DNA of 64,000 bases from Conus ventricosus (Eukaryota > Mollusca > Gastropoda > Neogastropoda > Conidae): assembly GCA_018398815.1 (NCBI GenBank), contig CM031601.1:36955443-37019442 (forward strand), read 5' to 3'. The position numbers and the translations under genes were made by a program. Each line of letters begins with the position of its first letter. Position 1 is the stretch's first letter. Below the pieces are notes generated by a model. That model made no database searches. It saw only the letters and a list, made by a program, of their open reading frames with translations, and was not told the origin of the DNA. Of the stretch, positions 10,612 through 21,239 are shown piece after piece.

Positions 10612-10728
10612 TTTGTTAAAAATATTATTAAAATGAAGTGCTTAATAATATTTTTAACAAATGTTGCTCCCCAAGGGGTTGAGCTTTTTCAGATTTTTTA
10701 AGGACGTTTTTATACTGTTTATATACAT

Positions 10729-10794
<66 letters not shown>

Positions 10795-12013
10795 ATTACA
10801 ATACAGAACAAACTTTGCTGGCAGTCATATCAATGCCAGATGTTTATATGATGTTCAGTCAATTCTAACATCATTTTTTTCACTTTTTTGGGGGTGTGGT
10901 TTGATGTATTGCAATGTGTATGCGAGTCCTCAAAAACAGTGGTTTTAGAACAGAAAAGTTGATATTATCAATTTTTACCATACTGATTGCTAACAAAATA
11001 TAAATATTATAAAATCTGACATGCCACAGGGCATAAGAAAAAATAAGCAAAAATACAAGAGATACCTCAAATAATGAATGAGATCTGAACAGATGAATGA
11101 ACCAACTGCAAAAAGCAGAATTCTGTCCCTTGGATTAGGGTACTCCTAAAGATGTATGTATTACTATGCAGATGAAGACTTGCTGGCAATAATATCAATA
11201 CCAAATGTTTGTATGATGTCCAGTCAATACTAACACCAATTTTGTCAATGTTTTGTGTGGTTTGATGAGCTGCAATGTATGTGTGTACGCTCAAAAACAG
11301 TCATTTCATTTTTTTAAAAAGTTGATTGTATTACTTTTTACCATATCACTTACCAACAAAATCAAAATGTAATGACATCACATCATGCCAAAGGGTATAA
11401 GGGGAAAACATGCAAACAATCTAATAGATATAGCAATAAATGAAGGAGTAGTGAACAAATGAGTGAACCTATGGCAAAAAGCAGAATTCTGTCCCTTTAC
11501 CCTTGGATTGGGGTACCCCCACAGATGTATGTATTACCACACAGAAGAAGACTTGCTGGCAATGATATCAATACCAGATGTTTGTATGATGTTCAGGCAA
11601 TACTAATACCAATTTTTTCAATATTTTGTGTAGTTTGATGAGCTCCAATGTGTGTGTATGCACTAAAAAACAGTCACTTCCTTACAAAGTTGGTTATATT
11701 ACTGTTTACCACATTACTTACCAATAAAATCAAAACGTAATGACATCACATCATGCCGCATGGTATAAGGGGAAAAAATGCAAACAATCAAATAGATACA
11801 GCAATAAATGAAGGAGTAGTGAACAGATGAGTGAACCTATCGCAAAAAGCAGAATTCTGTTCCTTTACTCCTGAATTGGGGTAACCCCAATGATGCATGT
11901 ATTACTACATAAAAGAGCATCTGATTGGAATACTGTCAATACCAGATGTTTGTATGATGCTCAGCCAATACAAACACCCATTTTTTTCATTGTTTTGTGT
12001 GGTCTGATGTGTT

Positions 12014-12082
<69 letters not shown>

Positions 12083-12680
12083 CAAAAACAATCATTTTAT
12101 TTTTAAAAAGTTTATCATAATACTTTTTACCCAACTAATTGCTAACAAAATCAAAATATCATATGTCATTATAGACCAGGGAATAAGGAAGAATCATGCT
12201 AAAAATCTAAGACATACCTCATACCTCAATAAATGCATGAGTATTGAACAGATTAGTGAACCTACCGCAAAAAAAAAAAAAATCTGTCTTTTTACACCTG
12301 GGTTGTGGTACCCCCAATTATATATGTGTTACTACACAGACAAACATATGCTGGCAGTAATATGAATATCAAATGTTTGTATAATGTTCAGTCAATAAGA
12401 ACACCAGTTTTTTTCACTTTTCTCTTTGGTTAGATGTGTTGCAATGTGTGTGTGTATGCAGGAAAACTGTCAATCTATGACAAAAACAGTTGATTATATT
12501 TATTATCATATTAGCAAAATCAAATTATTATGATACCATGTCAAGCACAAGGTATAAGAAAAAAAAAATGCTAAAAATATCTAAGCAGTATCTCAATAAA
12601 TGAATGAGTAGTGAATAGATGAGTGAACCTACTGCAAAAAGCAAAATTTGGCCCCAGCACTCAGCAATACAATAAAGCTC
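10561..12680. repeat. ~365-bp satellite array with AT and GT tracts
   Basis: Units are marked by GCAAAAAGCAGAATTCTGTC at about 11110, 11474, 11841 and 12266 (diverged), and GCAAAAAGCAAAATTTGG at 12635. Spacings are about 364, 367, 425 and 369 bp; the long one contains a (GT)n run at 12017-12080. (AT)n runs occupy 10569-10602 and 10729-10792. Copies differ by many substitutions, so the array is old. No gene is visible. Confidence 0.85.
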
Positions 12681-12944
12681 TTATACTGTGGCAGGGAAAG
12701 GGTTAATGAATAACAACAATGAGACTGATTATGATCATTATGATGATGATGATGATGATGATGTTTTGTGGTTGTTATTATTGTCTTATGCGTTTTGTAG
12801 TTCTCACTTCTTACTTGTGATTTTTGTTTGAAATAAAATATGATTCATTAAAAAAAAAAAAAAAAATTCATTGCCTGCTTCAAACAGGCAACTATGCCGA
12901 ATGTGCTGGCACTAGTTCCCCTGTTTGCTTAGCTGCTGTACTAA
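12681..12944. other. Intron sequence with GAT repeat and A run
   Basis: (GAT)n at about 12743-12765 and an A run at 12850-12866 after AATAAAATATGATTC. It may be the tail of an old retroposon, but no body could be recognised. Confidence 0.35.
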
Positions 12945-13335
12945 AATATCTGGCTGCCAAGACTGAATGTTGATGAGGTGGCAACAGAACGTAACTTGCA
13001 GGAATTATCAGTCAAAATTTCCTGTCGAGAAGGTGAAGAAAATGAAGCTTCTCCTTCAGAAACAAAGGCAAATTTGAATGACAGTTGAGAACAGAAACGG
13101 GTAGGTTTCTCTGCCATGGAAAATGAGAAAAAATGAGCTAATTCAAATACGTTTTGATAAAGCGAACTCACTAAAGATGATCACTCTTACTGACTAACTG
13201 AAAATGGAGGCGAAGTCAGCTCTCTGTTTTACCAATTTTGTTTTGGGGGATCCTGATGAAAACGCAATGTTCCACGCCAAGTGGGGATCATGTATTTGTT
13301 TGGACAGATAAGCATGCGAAAAACAGATAAAAATA
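12945..13335 (-). repeat. Family X terminal-type repeat fragment
   Basis: Shares landmarks with 61830-62090 and 52560-52800: GAAAATGAGAAAA, a GCGAACTCACT stretch, and GATCCTGATG followed by AATGTTCCACGCC and TTTGTTTGGACAGATAAGCA. The family looks like the end region of a DIRS-like element. It is diverged and carries no coding sequence. Confidence 0.55.
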
Positions 13336-13414
13336 AATAAGACTGCACTACTACACAAACCAGGTTGAAAATCTAAAAGCATGACCAGTTAAAAACATCT
13401 TTTTCTGTCTTTAC

Positions 13415-13558
13415 CTTGTCTGATGCCAGGTAAGAGTACCCAGAAATCATTTCATCTTCCTCTGTGCGTCGGTGGGCCACGATTGATAGGCCATGGATCT
13501 TGCAGTCAATACCGCTGCTACGGCATTGGCGAATGCCAATCTCAAACAGTTCGTAGTA
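13415..13558 (-). CDS. HERC2: HERC2 exon: end of DOC domain (exon e)
   Basis: A 144-nt (48-codon) minus-strand exon lies between acceptor GTGATTTCAG (13559-13568) and donor AAG|GTAAAG (13414 down). It encodes YYELFEIGIRQCRSSGIDCK, then IHGLSIVAHRRTEEDEM and GYSYLASDK. The RQCRSSGIDCKIHGL run is a near-invariant HERC2 signature at the end of the DOC domain, and the acidic tail leads into the linker before the second RCC1-like domain. Phase 0 at both ends joins 29508 and 5157 in frame. There is no ATG-initiated reading frame here; the call rests on the protein match and splice sites. Confidence 0.93.
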
Positions 13559-13854
13559 CTGAAATCACAGCATGCATCTTTAAAATCATAATGAGAATCA
13601 GATGTCGAATATCATTTTCACCTCAGTCTGAGGTAAGGTAGGGTAATGTTGCTTACAGCCCAGCCAACCGCAAAGGGCCATATCAGGGCTGTCACCACAT
13701 TAAAATCAGCTCACAAGTCATAAAAAAAAACAACCTTTCACACATCTCTTTAAAATACATCTTCTAAAAACACACCAGAAACTTCGTTAAAAAGCTTTCT
13801 TCTGTAAAATCTTAAATCAGATGAAAATGTTGATCTCTTTCAGAAACTCAAAGA

Positions 13855-15018
13855 TCACGTCATGTGGACATCTCTGAACAGGGTTTTCATGGACTCTGCT
13901 GTAAAGCGTTTATGTCTCACATCATGCAAGTCCCAACAATCTAAAAGAATATGCTTCACTGTGAGTGGAACATGACATGGAATATACCACAGAGCTTCTT
14001 CACCTTTTAAAAGATAGAAATGGGTATAAAACGAGTGGCCTGTGTGCAAGCGGCACAGGACTGTTTCTTTTTTATGGCCGCCTCTGGAACATGGTAAAAA
14101 CTCTTTCAGGTTTGGACGGATTTTAAATAGTTTGTTATTCGTCTGCAAGGTCCATTCCTCTTGCCAGAGGTCTTTGACAAAGGCCTGTGTTTGGGATTTC
14201 AGATCAGTGTGGGGAACAGAAAACCTGCTCAACTTTTCCCTTGTGGCATTTTTGGCAAGCTGGTCAACCATCTCATTGCCTCGAATGCCCACATGGCTGG
14301 GAACCCAAGCAAACACTACGTTGTGTCCGTTTGATTTTAGGGAGGTGTACCGTTAAAAAACCTTCAGTAGTTGAGGGTGCTTAAGATTACCACCAGCAAT
14401 GGCCTCCAAAGCAGAAAGGGAGTCTGATAAAATAAGGAAATGTTTCTGTTTCAATTTGGAGATCATCTGAAGTGCCAGGACGAAGGCTGTAAACTCAGCA
14501 GTGTAGATGGAGCTGTCGGTGGGAATGTGTACGGTACATCTCTGACAGGGGTCTACTGCGCAAAACACAGCAGAGGCCACTCCTTCCTCAGATTTGGAAC
14601 CGTCAGTGAAAATTCTTTTGAAAGATAGAAGCGTGGAAAACAGTTCAGCAAAAAGGGACTTATATGCCAAGGAACTAGTGGAATCTTTCCGGTATGAGGC
14701 TAAATCAAACCAGATCTCTGGTGTAAAGAAAGTCCATGGAGGGTCGTCAGGAAACTTACTAAATACACCAAGGTCTATTCCTGCTTTGTTCAGATGGGGA
14801 AGAATATGAATCCCCAAGGGTGGAATGGAACTGGGGTGGTCATTGAATTTCTTTTGGAATTTGGGGTCGAAAACACAGTCATATGCAGGGTTTTGAGGTT
14901 CAGAACAGAGACTCGGACAGTAGTTTAAGACAAGTTTTAGTCGGCGATTTGAGAGGGATGGTTCTCCTGCCTCGGCATACAAGCTATAAACCGGTGTGCG
15001 GAATGCACCCAGACACAA
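13855..15018 (-). pseudogene. LINE RNase H domain (copy 3)
   Basis: Two minus-strand frames. The upstream one (15018-14353) has IFTDGSKSEEG, SSIYTAEFTAFVLALQ and LILSDSLSALEAIAG: the three acidic RNase H blocks (TDGS, E, SDS). The downstream one (14316-13855) has FAWVPSHVGIRGNEMVDQLA, the fourth block with its catalytic His and Asp, then a Cys/His-rich tail (LCRLHTGHS, CHVPLTVKHILLDC). A frameshift near 14350 separates them. RNase H removes the RNA template during element copying; here the frame is broken. Confidence 0.9.
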
Positions 15019-15156
15019 TCAAAGCCCTTGATGGTGGATAGGATCTAGACTTTTCAGGTAGGACGGTCTGCCGGAGCCATACACTACACACCCACAGTCC
15101 AGTTTGGAGAGGATCAGAGCCCTGTAAAGATGGAGGAGAGTTTTCCTGTCAGTGCC

Positions 15157-15925
15157 CTAATCTGTGTGCGCCACAACTCGCAGAATGTTCAGTGCTTTTT
15201 GACATGCAGTTTTTAAGTGTTGGCTATGACTTTCAAAGTTCAGCTTTTGATCGAAAATAACACCCAGAAATTTGGCTTCTTTTACAACTAGAATGGTGGA
15301 CTTACCCAGACCAATCTCAGGATCAGCAAAAAAACTGACTAAAACTGTGGAAATGGATTGACTGAGTTTTAGTACTAGAGACGGTAAACCCGTTTTCCTT
15401 GGCCCACTGTTGAATCTTGTTGACACAAAGCTGGAGTCGACACTGTACGCTGGTGAAAGAAGCTCCAACTGCGTACAGCGTGAAGTCGTCAATGAACAGA
15501 GAGGACTCAGAACCCTGGTCTACCAATTGCACACTGTCGTTGATTTTGATGCTAAAAAGGGCAGGAGAAAGGATGCTCCCTTGAGGCACACCCAACTCCT
15601 GCCCATGGATGTCAGACAGCGTGGTGCCAACACGCACCTGGAGCTGCCGATTAGCCAGAAAATTTTGAATAAACAGAGGTAGGTAACCACAAAATCCAAG
15701 TCTGTGAAGATCCATAAGGATTCCTGATTTCCAGGTGGTGGTGTATGCTTTTTCTCGGTAAAAAAAGATAGCGACCACATGCTGCTTATTGACAAAGGCG
15801 TTGCGGATGGTGGTTTCCAGATGGACTAAATGGTCAACTGTCGAGTGGTACTTCTGGAACCCGCACTGTTCACTGGCTAGAAGGCCATCGGTTTCCAGCT
15901 TCCACATCATACGGGAGTTGACCAT
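15157..15925 (-). pseudogene. LINE reverse transcriptase (copy 3, partial)
   Basis: The minus frame 15925-15323 has LASEQCGFQKYHSTVDHLVH, the AIFFYREKAYTTTWKSGI block (motif A, normally FxDLEKAYDT, with its Asp lost), GVPQGSILSPALFSIKIND (motif B) and LFIDDFTLYA (motif C, normally YxDD). The second frame 15492-15157 gives LGKSTILVVKEAKFLGVIFD, the thumb region. The frameshift and altered motif A show decay. Confidence 0.9.
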
Positions 15926-16019
15926 CTTTTTCCGTTAGCTTACAGAGGCAGCTGGTCAGAGCTATTGGGCAATCCCTTAAATAAAAGTTTATGAAGGGAT
16001 TTTCCGAACGCCAGTAGGC

Positions 16020-16296
16020 TGCCTCTAGGAGGTGGCGCAAGGGACAGAGCGCTGGAACACTGCGGAAGTGGCCAGCGCTCTGACCTCATGGGCCAGAGGA
16101 GATAAGACGGGGAGACCCTTATACGCCTGGGCGTAAGCAGATCTGACCATCTTTGAAAGCCACCTAGAGATAGTGCCAGCAGAGATGTCTTTATGATGAC
16201 TGGGGTTGATGGATATGAGGAGACGCCTCTGGGAGGAGCGCCTGGGCGCGAGCATTCCCAGTAGTATCTGAGACACCTAGAAGGGCACAGGTCCAT

Positions 16297-16330
<34 letters not shown>

Positions 16331-17120
16331 TGCTTTCCCCTTTTCCCAAGATATCCGCGAATGAGCGGATGACGAGGGAGGAAGAGGCTGTGCCCGGTTC
16401 CTGATTCTTAGCTAAGAATTCGGGAAGAAACTTGAGAGAGACAGAACCGTCCCTGTGGAAGGCTATGTTTCTGGGTCCCCACTAAGGGCATGAATTTCAC
16501 TGCGCCTCCTGGCCGAGGCAAGGGTGAGAAGAAATGTGGTCTTGAGAGAAAGAAGGTCAAAGGGAAGAGTGGCGATAGGCTCGAAAGGGGTTTTCTGAGA
16601 GCGTCAAGGACAATGAAGAGGTCCCAAAGGGGAACCCACCTAGGGGACTGAGACTCACATAGAGCCATCCCCCTGGAAATCTCTCTGAGAAGGAAGTCAT
16701 TCTCAAAAGAGGGTCCGCCGAGTTTGTCCGCCAGTCGGTTAGAGGAGGTATCAAAATGACAGTCACGCATCCACTCTGCGGAACCCCCCTCTACACCGAC
16801 CATATCCCAAGCAGGCCTCTCTCTTTGAACAGAGGCCCTCCTCTGAAGAAAGAACGGTTTGTTCCATGGAATCGGTACGCGGGTCCTCCACGTCAATGAT
16901 TTCCTGATGAGCCTGAACCAATGTTCTCACACCGAGAGGAGGGTTAGCCTGCTGAGGGTCTATTCCGTGTGGAGGAGGGACTTGGACCGACTGAGGGAGT
17001 CTGTTAGGATATTATTGGTCCCTGCTATGTGCCTTGCATGGAGAGTGATTCCCAGCGTGGCACCAGCGGAGGAGAGCCTCTGTTCAAAGAGAGAGGCTGA
17101 GGAGAGTCCTTGAAGGAGAG
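16020..17120 (-). pseudogene. DIRS-A RNase H tail and tyrosine recombinase remnant
   Basis: The minus frame near 17120-16960 ends RHIAGTNNILTDSLSRSKSL, the close of a DIRS RNase H. The frame 16896-16408 has LGGPSFENDFLLREISRGMA and VPLWDLFIVLDALRKP, matching the recombinase of DIRS-C. The frame 16276-16025 has DISAGTISRWLSKMVRSAYA and LAHEVRALATSAVFQR, the C-terminal block with the conserved His-x-x-Arg of tyrosine recombinases. In place of the recombinase N-terminus there is a stretch (HFDTSSNRLAD) copied from the gag region. Confidence 0.8.
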
Positions 17121-17128
17121 TCCTCCAG

Positions 17129-18300
17129 TCACCTCTTAGGCCATCCCCGACGGCCAAAACGAAAATTCTGCTTGGGAAGGTGTGTGTTTGGCCGAGAGGG
17201 GGGTTTAGAGTGCTGGACGGGCTGTGCGGTGCGGGATGGGGCCTGCTTGGGATAGGGTTGGGGTCTGGCGAGGTGAGGGGAGGAACGAAAGGAGGGTCTG
17301 GGAGGGCGAGGCTGACGAGGGGGGTTAGGCCTGGCTGCATATGAGGCTGTTTCTTTACGCTCTTCAGCTGAATGAGCAATAAGGGCAGCCGCATAGTCAC
17401 CGAAGAGCAACTGCTGCTGACCCAAATGCACTGCAGGGCCGCCTTGCGAGAAGAGATTAGCCTTCAAAAGGAAGGCATCTCTGCAGGCCAACAAACAGTC
17501 ATAATGGCTCCTGGCTGCGCTGTCCGCTGCAGCCGAAGGTGATGTGAGCTCCTGTTGACCAGGATTCGCATCATGGGGTCCCTGAAGAACCATAAGTCAG
17601 TCTCCGAGTGTGTCTGAGAGGCCTGAGCGTCCGAGGACACGGAAACCGAGTCGTCCTCCTTCGGTCAGATCTCCTCCACCCGCTGCGTGAGCATACTGAA
17701 AAAGACATGACCAGCAGTGATATGTTGGATCCCCGATCTGGCTATGCGGTCCCATTCCACTAGGGTCTTGATTGAGATCGGAGTGGAAATGGGAGGGGCC
17801 AAATGGGGATCAACCGGAAGTCGGCCGGAGAAATGGGAATTTCCCTGGCCGCTGGGCTGTCCTTGGAGAACAGGGAGATGTGGGCCCGTCAGGGGTCCCT
17901 GAAGAACGTGACTACAGGGGCCGCCTCCAGGGCCGAGAGGGATTCCCTCCCTGGAGGAGGGACGACCTGCGCACCCCTGGATAGAGTTGCCAGACACTCC
18001 CAAATGGAAGACAGGATCTGAGGGGCGACAAGCCTGGGGCGAGCACGCTTGGCCGGGGTGGCCGGAGTGAATCTGGACACCAAAAAGAACTTGTCTGAGG
18101 GTGGGGACTCCCTCAGGACAAGATCAGGGTGCCACTGGTCAATAGCAGACAGGTCACATGATGAGGAGAAGGAATCCTCCTCTACCTCATCCTCAGGATC
18201 GGGAGTGTTGGGTTCCTGGAGAGGTTGCGACGAACCTTCTAGAGAAGGCAAAGACAGGGGTGCGTGAGGGTCCCACCCTAGCTGGGAAGTAGTAGGACGT
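17129..18300 (-). pseudogene. DIRS-A gag-like region
   Basis: Minus frames 18251-17889, 18003-17665 and 17593-17129 show an acidic Ser-rich start (EDEVEEDSFSSSCDLSAID), then DYAAALIAHSAEERK and a Pro/Arg-rich end (NPPRQPRPPRPSFRSSP). This resembles the basic, Pro-rich C-terminus of DIRS-family gag proteins, but there is no diagnostic motif. Frames are interrupted by stops. Assignment depends on the RNase H and recombinase pieces that follow. Confidence 0.55.
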
Positions 18301-20325
18301 GAGGGTGGGTCCCTGGTGGCTCCATGAACGGCGACCGGACTAAGGGAGGGAAGTCCGTCTTGCCGATCAGACAGCGCCTGAGAGGGAGGCGGACCAAGGT
18401 CGAACCAGCATGAGGAGGCTGGATGCCCCAGACGACCATGGAGCTGATGTAGGTCCGATCTAAGCCACTGGTCCCTCAGAGGGGCATAGAGCCACTGGTC
18501 CCCATGGAGAAAAATGGGCTGTGGCGGCCCTGGGGCAGAATGTCCATGGGGGCCAGGGTAACCTGAAACACCGGGGGGAGGGGGGTTGTTTGCGAGAGAG
18601 CGTGTCCTGTCGCACCCCCCCCTTCCCCCGGAGAGTGCACTGCCGCATACACTTTCCTGGTGAGATCCGTGTGAGACCTCTGTGTTATAGGGGGAGCGGT
18701 GGAGGGCACGGCAACCGAGCCCCCTATCCGCATGTCTATGGACTGGAGTGGCTGCAGTAGTGTGGTCCCACCAAGGTCCGGAACAGATAGGTTACCCCTG
18801 GTCCCGCTGGTAGATCCTCCCCCCGGAAGAACGGGACCATGGACGTTGCCCAAGTGGGGAATGGAATAGGTCCGCTCCCCAACGTCCTGTACCCCTAAGG
18901 GAAATGTTGACAATCGATCGGGTAGGTCGAATGTCCGGGGTCAGAGCAACTGAGGCGAGTGACGGGTGCTGATTCCATAGCCATCCCGTCACCCATGCCG
19001 GTCCGTGCCTCGGTAAAAGCCCCCGTGGACCGAAGGTCATGTAACGCGGCATGATAGGAAGAGAAGATAGGCCAAGCGTCGAAAATTCGCCCCGGTCACC
19101 CGCGTCTTTTATGTGTCTCACCATGCGTCGGAAGGGAAGAAGGCAAGCCAGCAAGTAAAGTGGGAGGAGAAGGAGAATTCGGGTATGAATTCTTGAAATG
19201 GGCCTTCCCTTTAAGGGGAGCCTTGCCTTTAGTTTTATGGGAAATATTAAAGGAAAGGCATTTTGAAATGGTGGCAGCTTGCCTTTTGCCCTTCGGATGC
19301 AGTGATCGTGCATCCGCCAGTCGGTCAGAGGAGGTATCAAAATGATGGTCGCGCGTCCCCTCCGCGGAAACCCCTTCTACACTGGCTGTACGTTCTTCCG
19401 AAGAAAGAATGGTTTGTTCAGAGGAATGGGCACGCGGGTCCTCCGAGGCAAAGAGCGACTTCTGGAGAGAGACATTGCTCAACCCGTCATTACCCTTCAT
19501 CATTTTGGGCTATGGTGGCGGAACAAACACAGAGCACACGACCACAAAGTGGAGACAAGCTGGTGGATCGAGAGATCGGGAGAAAACTCGATCGACCTTG
19601 AGATAATGACAAGTGATGTGCAAGGGGAAACCTCAGCACCACTAAACCAAGGCAACAGAAAGTAGACGACCATGAGGAGAGGCAAGATGGCAGATCGAGA
19701 GACCGGCGTGAAGTGAGGCAAGATGGCGGATTCAGAGACTGGCAGAGTACTCGATCGCCGAAAGCAACAAAACCAATAGAGCACGAGAATGAAAACTAGC
19801 GCACAAAGGGACCTCCCGTATCAAGAGGCCATGATGCATGCTTGATTGAAAGAGAATTAAAAATAATGGTAAATGGAACAAAACACATGAGAGTGCACGG
19901 AACGTTAAGTGACTGACTGATAAATGGTAGAATGACAAACCAAAAACCTCACGCAAGCCCTCACGCAAGAGAAGCGTCAAACTAAATAATGAAACGCCAA
20001 CCGTAAGCCTCACGCAACGATAGTACCCAGGGTTTAGCGCACGTCACAACAGAACAAGTAAAGAAGGCAAACGCAAGCAATCTTTACACAAAGCAGAAGT
20101 ATAGGCGAGACAGAGCAAGAAAACCTGTCCTTGTCAGGTGGAAGGCCGAAGCTGAATGAGGTACAGGAAGTTGGCACCAGCTTTCTTTCCCTGGCGGAAG
20201 TAGGGCAGGTGTCACGTGATAGTCTTATTACTGTATTAGCCACAAAAAAATTGGCCTTTCAGAGCTAACTTACTGCCGTTGAATGCAACGGTCTGACATG
20301 GTATAGTATATGATGCCAAAACTGC

Positions 20326-20948
20326 TAGATTGTTCAGACGTCTGGAGTGGGTTCCCCCTTGATTCCTTAAGTATGCTACCACAGTCGAGTTGTCGGAGCA
20401 TACTGCGACAGTCTTTTCCTTCAAGAGATGGGACCACTAGCAAAGTGCTAGACCGCTCACATCTCCAGAGATTTATGTGGTCTGAATCCCAAGTTTCCCC
20501 ACCCGGTTTTGCTTGCATCTGCACAAATCGTGTAAGTTGAAGGGGAGATCTGTACAGGAACACCAGCCCCAGACTCAGCCATGGCTGAAGGGCCCTGAGG
20601 AAAGTGGGCCCAAGGGAAGGGGGATGTCCCAATTTGATGTCACCTGGGTCCAGACCTCACTCAGCACCCACTGCAGAGGACAAAGGTGAAAACTGCCCAC
20701 AGGAATCAGATCCGAGTCCTTGTGTTTCTGAAGGAGATCGTCCAGATAGCTGGATGACATGGAGTTTGTCCTGAGCTGAACAATCTCCATGACAGCATCC
20801 ATGACCCTCGTGCAAACCCAAGGGCTGAGAGATAGGCCAAAAAGAAGAGCCCTGAAAGCATACACCTTGCCCAGGACGGCAAACTGGAGAAATTTCTGGG
20901 TCGAAGGGTGAATGGAATGTGCAGTATGCGCCCGAAAGGTCCAGACTA
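20326..20948 (-). pseudogene. DIRS-B reverse transcriptase and RNase H, 3' part
   Basis: Minus frames overlap here. SLDLSGAY, IHPSTQKFLQFAVLGKVYAF, RALLFGLSLSPWVCTRVMDA and SYLDDLLQ are the DIRS-type reverse-transcriptase motifs A, B and C (catalytic Asp pair in YLDD). VAVCSDNSTVVAYLRNQGGT is the RNase H block. Several frameshifts are present. The element is cut at 20325 by the terminal repeat of DIRS-A, and its upstream part lies at 27871-28145 beyond an inserted LINE pair. Confidence 0.87.
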
Positions 20949-21239
20949 GATAAGATAAGATAATGTTGCTTATAGCCCAGCCGACCGCAAAGGGCCACAT
21001 CAGGCTGTCACCACGTTAAAATCAACTCACCAGTCATTTAAAAAAAAAAAAAAAAACACTTTCACACATCTCATTAAATGACATCGTCTAGAAACGCACC
21101 AGAAATTGCATTAAAAATCTTTCTTCCGTAAAATCTTAAATCAGATGAAAAATGTTAATCTCTCTCAAAAACTCAAGGATCACATCAGGCGGGACATCCC
21201 TGAACAGGATCTTCATGGACTCTGCTGTAAAATGTTTGT

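Larger units (their letters stand above)
13632..15970 (-). mobile_element. I-like LINE copy 3, 5'-truncated
   Basis: Minus-strand copy with a (GGTAA)n-type 3' tail at 13632-13650, RNase H and reverse transcriptase. It stops inside the RT region at about 15970, where DIRS-A sequence begins. Compared with copy 4 the tail repeat differs and divergence is higher, so it is an older subfamily. Confidence 0.9.
15971..20325 (-). mobile_element. DIRS-type retroelement A, rearranged
   Basis: Read on minus: terminal repeat at 20325-20200 (homologous to 38850-38960 in opposite sense), a gag-like region (about 19500-17130), only the tail of RNase H (17120-16960), a second copy of a gag-region segment (16895-16727), then the C-terminal part of a tyrosine recombinase (16740-16020). 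The reverse transcriptase and the start of the recombinase are missing. The 3' terminal repeat is absent because LINE copy 3 adjoins at 15970. A run of about 29 C at 16298-16326 sits in the recombinase 3' region. Confidence 0.8.

Noticed and set aside
13855..15925. Host RNase H or telomerase-like RT gene
   Set aside because: Domain order, family tail repeat and multiple copies show that it is a non-LTR retrotransposon.
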